A stretch of DNA of 64,000 nt from Meghimatium bilineatum (Eukaryota > Mollusca > Gastropoda > Stylommatophora > Philomycidae). The translations under genes and the position numbers were made by a program. The stretch covers positions 6,945,501 to 7,009,500 of the forward strand of contig CM067302.1 in the NCBI GenBank assembly GCA_034231615.1, read 5' to 3'. How positions within the stretch are numbered: position 1 is the first letter of the stretch; the number at the start of each line of letters is the position of its first letter. The notes under the pieces are model-generated. The model had not been told where the DNA came from. It searched no databases and saw only the letters and a list, made by a program, of their open reading frames with translations. Below are positions 61,596 to 64,000 of the stretch, one piece after another.

Positions 61596-62030
61596 TTCTT
61601 CACGTGTGCAGTGATTGTTCAACTCTCACAACTATACAGCATAACAGAAAACACGAGCGAGTTATCAATGCTGTTCTTCACTCTGACACTAATGTTACTT
61701 TTCCATAATCAGATTAGCCTGGACATAACAGTTGTATATGTGTTATATACGTGTTGTATAGAGAAAAGGTGCAACCATGTCCGGCCTTGCTTTTAATACA
61801 GTTTTGTATTTTCCATCACTGCAAATACTTGATATTTGAAAATAGTTGTTTCTTCAAGTTTATACTCATCAAGTTATGCCTCTATGTCGTTGTTGTTAAC
61901 AAAGATTTTGCTATTTCTTGTGTTGAATTCCATGCCATATTTGTCGGTCACTTTCTTGATAGTTCTTGTTCTGTACCACTCATAATAACATCAGCGAAGC
62001 GCAAATTGCAGATCTGGCGACCTCCAAACG
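61596..62030 (-). mobile_element. Family I LINE RT palm-to-thumb fragment
   Basis: The minus strand encodes NLRFADVIMSGTEQELSRK (a degraded LRFADDI catalytic box; the second D reads V), then KYGMEFNTRNSKIFVNNN-like sequence and a thumb/YGCE-type region in broken frames. It meets the (ATT)n tail of H. Inactive. Confidence 0.6.
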
Positions 62031-62112
62031 ATAAATATGAGTGCAGACAGATACATGGATGTTGTACAAACGATAAATATGAGTGCAGACAGATACATGG
62101 ATGTTGTACAAA
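62026..62112 (+). repeat. 42-bp direct duplication
   Basis: AAACGATAAATATGAGTGCA plus GACAGATACATGGATGTTGTAC occurs twice, exactly in tandem, at the 5' edge of the family I fragment. Confidence 0.9.
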
Positions 62113-62499
62113 CGAGACGATCTGGTCTTGAAATACAGGAAAAAGTCTACACAATCTCCATCCCTTAACGGCAAGTGTGACTAGTAGTGCTACCATCCGT
62201 CTTGCTTGGGGGGCGGGTACGAGACAAGAGATTTAAACAGATTTATACACGCAATTTTACATTTAATCGTCGTGCCTGTACAATATGGACGGTCGACTTA
62301 TGTATCTTCATACCACGAGCATGTTCAAGCGCAGGGATGTAGTAGATATGATTTCTTAATGGGGGATGGGGGTTTATTTAAAAAAAGGTCATTCGTACGT
62401 TTTCGTGTGTTGATTTTTCTATTTTATGACATTTCTGTGAAAAATAACACGAGTTTTGGGAGGAGAGGATTGATAATAAATCATAACCGTTCATCATAA

Positions 62500-63045
62500 A
62501 TCTAGTATCTTGTATCATAGATCTTCACAACCCTCCACGTCTAGTATCTTGTATCATAGATCTTCACAACCCTCCACGTCTAGTATCTTGTATCATAGAT
62601 CTCCATAACCCTCCACGTCTAGTATCTTGTATCATAGATCTCCATAACCCTCTACGTCTAGTATCTTGTATCATAGATCTCCATAACCCTCCACGTCTAG
62701 TATCTTGTATCATAGATCTCCATAACCCTCCACGTCTAGTATCTTGTATCATAGATCTCCATAACCCTCCACGTCTAGTATCTTGTATCATAGATCTCCA
62801 TAACCCTCCACGTCTAGTATCTTGTATCATAGATCTCCATAACCCTCCACGTCTAGTATCTTGTATCATAGATCTCCATAACCCTCTACGTCTAGTATCT
62901 TGTATCATAGATCTCCATAACCCTCTACGTCTAGTATCTTATATCATAGATCTCCATAACCCTCTACGTCTAGTATCTTGTATCATAGATCTCCATAACC
63001 CTCTACGTCTAGTATCTTGTATCATAGATCTCCACAATTATACTA
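62500..63045 (+). repeat. 39-bp minisatellite, about 14 units
   Basis: Unit TAGTATCTTGTATCATAGAT plus CTCCATAACCCTCCACGTC; variants CCTCTACGTC and CTTCACAACC cluster at the two ends. The 39-bp period (13 codons) gives an artefactual repeat ORF on the minus strand. Confidence 0.95.
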
Positions 63046-63109
63046 TCTCTACTATTTTGTATACCTAGATCTCTACAACTCTTCATCTCTAGTATCTTGT
63101 ATAACTAGA

Positions 63110-63362
63110 TACTGCACTGGCTTCGCATATGAGTGGTCCTGGGTTCATTCCCTAGTTGAGGCGGAAATGTTTTTTTAGATCGCAACGGCTCCCAGGTCGA
63201 CCCAGCCTTAAATGGGTACCGGATTAATCCTGGAAGTAAAGGCTGCGAGGGAGAGGAGATGGCTACTGCCCTCATTTGCAGAGCCTGTGAAATGTGAGAT
63301 CGCTAACATCTCACACCCCAACGGCATTAATAAATGCTATGGGTTACTTTACTTTTTTAAAA
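63110..63362 (+). mobile_element. SINE1 copy 3, head truncated
   Basis: It starts within the tRNA-like head (GCACTGGCTTCGCATATGAG), keeps the B box GGTTCATTCC at 63142-63151, and has the full body (GGGTACCGGATTAATCC, GGAGATGGCTACTGCCCTCA, AATGTGAGATCGCTAACATC) to the TTACTTTACTTTTTT end. Confidence 0.85.
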
Positions 63363-63371
63363 TACCTAGAT

Positions 63372-63535
63372 ACCTCCGAAGACGGATGTGTCGCGCCATT
63401 ATCGCAAATAAAACGGCGACACAAAGCATTTCCATTATTTGAACTATATCCTGCTGGAAATCTAATAGGACCATGGTCTTGCAACAAGAGAGACTCAGTG
63501 GGAGTGTGAGAATAAACGCCGAAAAAGTAGAAGAA
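63372..63535 (+). repeat. Rep-1, core and 3' half
   Basis: CCGAAGACGGATGTGTCGCG, CGCAAATAAAACGGCGACAC, a near-palindrome at TAGGACCATGGTCTTG, GTGGGAGTGTGAGAATAAAC and GAAAAAGTAGAAGAAG. Confidence 0.8.
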
Positions 63536-63559
63536 GTATACCTAGATTTCCATAACTCT

Positions 63560-63950
63560 TATTTACCTTTTGCCATGCCACAATGTTAAACTATTTTCTC
63601 ACGCTGTCGCCCTCTGTCTGTTGTGTCTTCAATCTTGCCCGGTGCAACTATGTTCTACAGACCTCTCTGTCTCATTCTTCAGACCTCCCTGTCTTATTCT
63701 CCAGACCTTCCTGTCTCATTCATCAGAAAACTTTGTGTCTCATAACGTGGATTCAATCTTGCCAGATACAACTATTTTCTCCAGAACTCCTTGACTCGTT
63801 CTCCAGACCTCCATGTCACGTTATTATGACCTCCTGTCTCATTGTCCATACCTCTCTGTCTAGCTATCCGGAGCATCCTGTATTTTTCTGCAGATCTCCA
63901 TTTCTCATTCTCCAGAACACCCTGTCTCTCATAACGTGTTGAATAAAATA
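63560..63950 (-). mobile_element. Family A LINE fragment expanded into a degenerate array
   Basis: 63565-63660 matches the reverse complement of the family A C-terminus (GCCATGCCACAATGTTAAAC, TATTTTCTCACGCTGTCGCC, TTCAATCTTGCCCGGTGCAA). From there a 20-25-base unit like CTCCAGACCTCCCTGTCTCA is repeated, with variation, about ten times to 63940. The single-copy counterpart in family A is TTCTCTAAACCTGCCTGTCT at about 561-580. Confidence 0.75.
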
Positions 63951-64000
63951 AGCATCGTCTCTGAGTAACCCACGTCTCACACTTTTTTCTCACAAAAAAA

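Noticed and set aside
62564..62908. Minus-strand ORF with a 13-residue repeat
   Set aside because: Artefact of the 39-bp minisatellite.

Overview
The window looks like repeat-rich, gene-poor nuclear DNA of an invertebrate animal. I found no host protein-coding gene, rRNA gene, functional tRNA gene, CRISPR array or bacterial-type operon. Three things point to a metazoan nuclear genome: remains of at least ten families of non-LTR retrotransposon (LINE), tRNA-derived SINEs, and Penelope-like fragments, set among minisatellites and tetranucleotide microsatellites. The mix of RTE-like and Ingi/I-like LINEs resembles what is known from lophotrochozoans, molluscs especially, but that is inference. 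Almost every short open frame is a shadow or a retroelement fragment. The family letters A to O are labels used only here.

Layout. 1-9 kb: fragments of LINE families A, B, F, G and J, a SINE sitting in an F copy, and a 52-bp minisatellite inside a J copy. 10-11.3 kb: a LINE derivative that has lost nearly all of its ORF, then a 50-bp minisatellite. 13.4-19.5 kb: a dense mosaic of LINE pieces (B, O, E, D, G, N, A), a 36-bp minisatellite, and an E copy split by a SINE with a clean 8-bp target-site duplication (TSD). 20-37 kb: scattered LINE fragments, a Penelope-like 3' end with a GIY-YIG remnant, several minisatellites and many copies of an unassigned dispersed repeat (Rep-1). 38.1-39.8 kb: a frameshifted RT/RNase H element (C). 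40.0-43.3 kb: an old minus-strand family A LINE split by a young plus-strand copy of the same family. 43.3-47.7 kb: minisatellites, one of them (25 bp) interrupted by an F LINE. 47.9-52.7 kb: the best-preserved element, a single-ORF LINE of about 4.05 kb with intact endonuclease, RT, RNase H and zinc-knuckle motifs, lying inside a (TATC)n array. 53-64 kb: more LINE, SINE, Penelope-like and minisatellite sequence.

How the parts relate. The autonomous machinery is represented by the 1274-codon LINE ORF and, as remnants, by A and C. The other LINE pieces are mostly 5'-truncated 3' ends, as expected from target-primed reverse transcription. Each family carries its own short simple-repeat tail. 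SINEs and ORF-less derivatives presumably borrow LINE enzymes. Several insertions have TSDs readable by eye, so the order of events can be worked out. Boundaries of old copies are approximate, because they were found by comparing copies by eye without alignment software.
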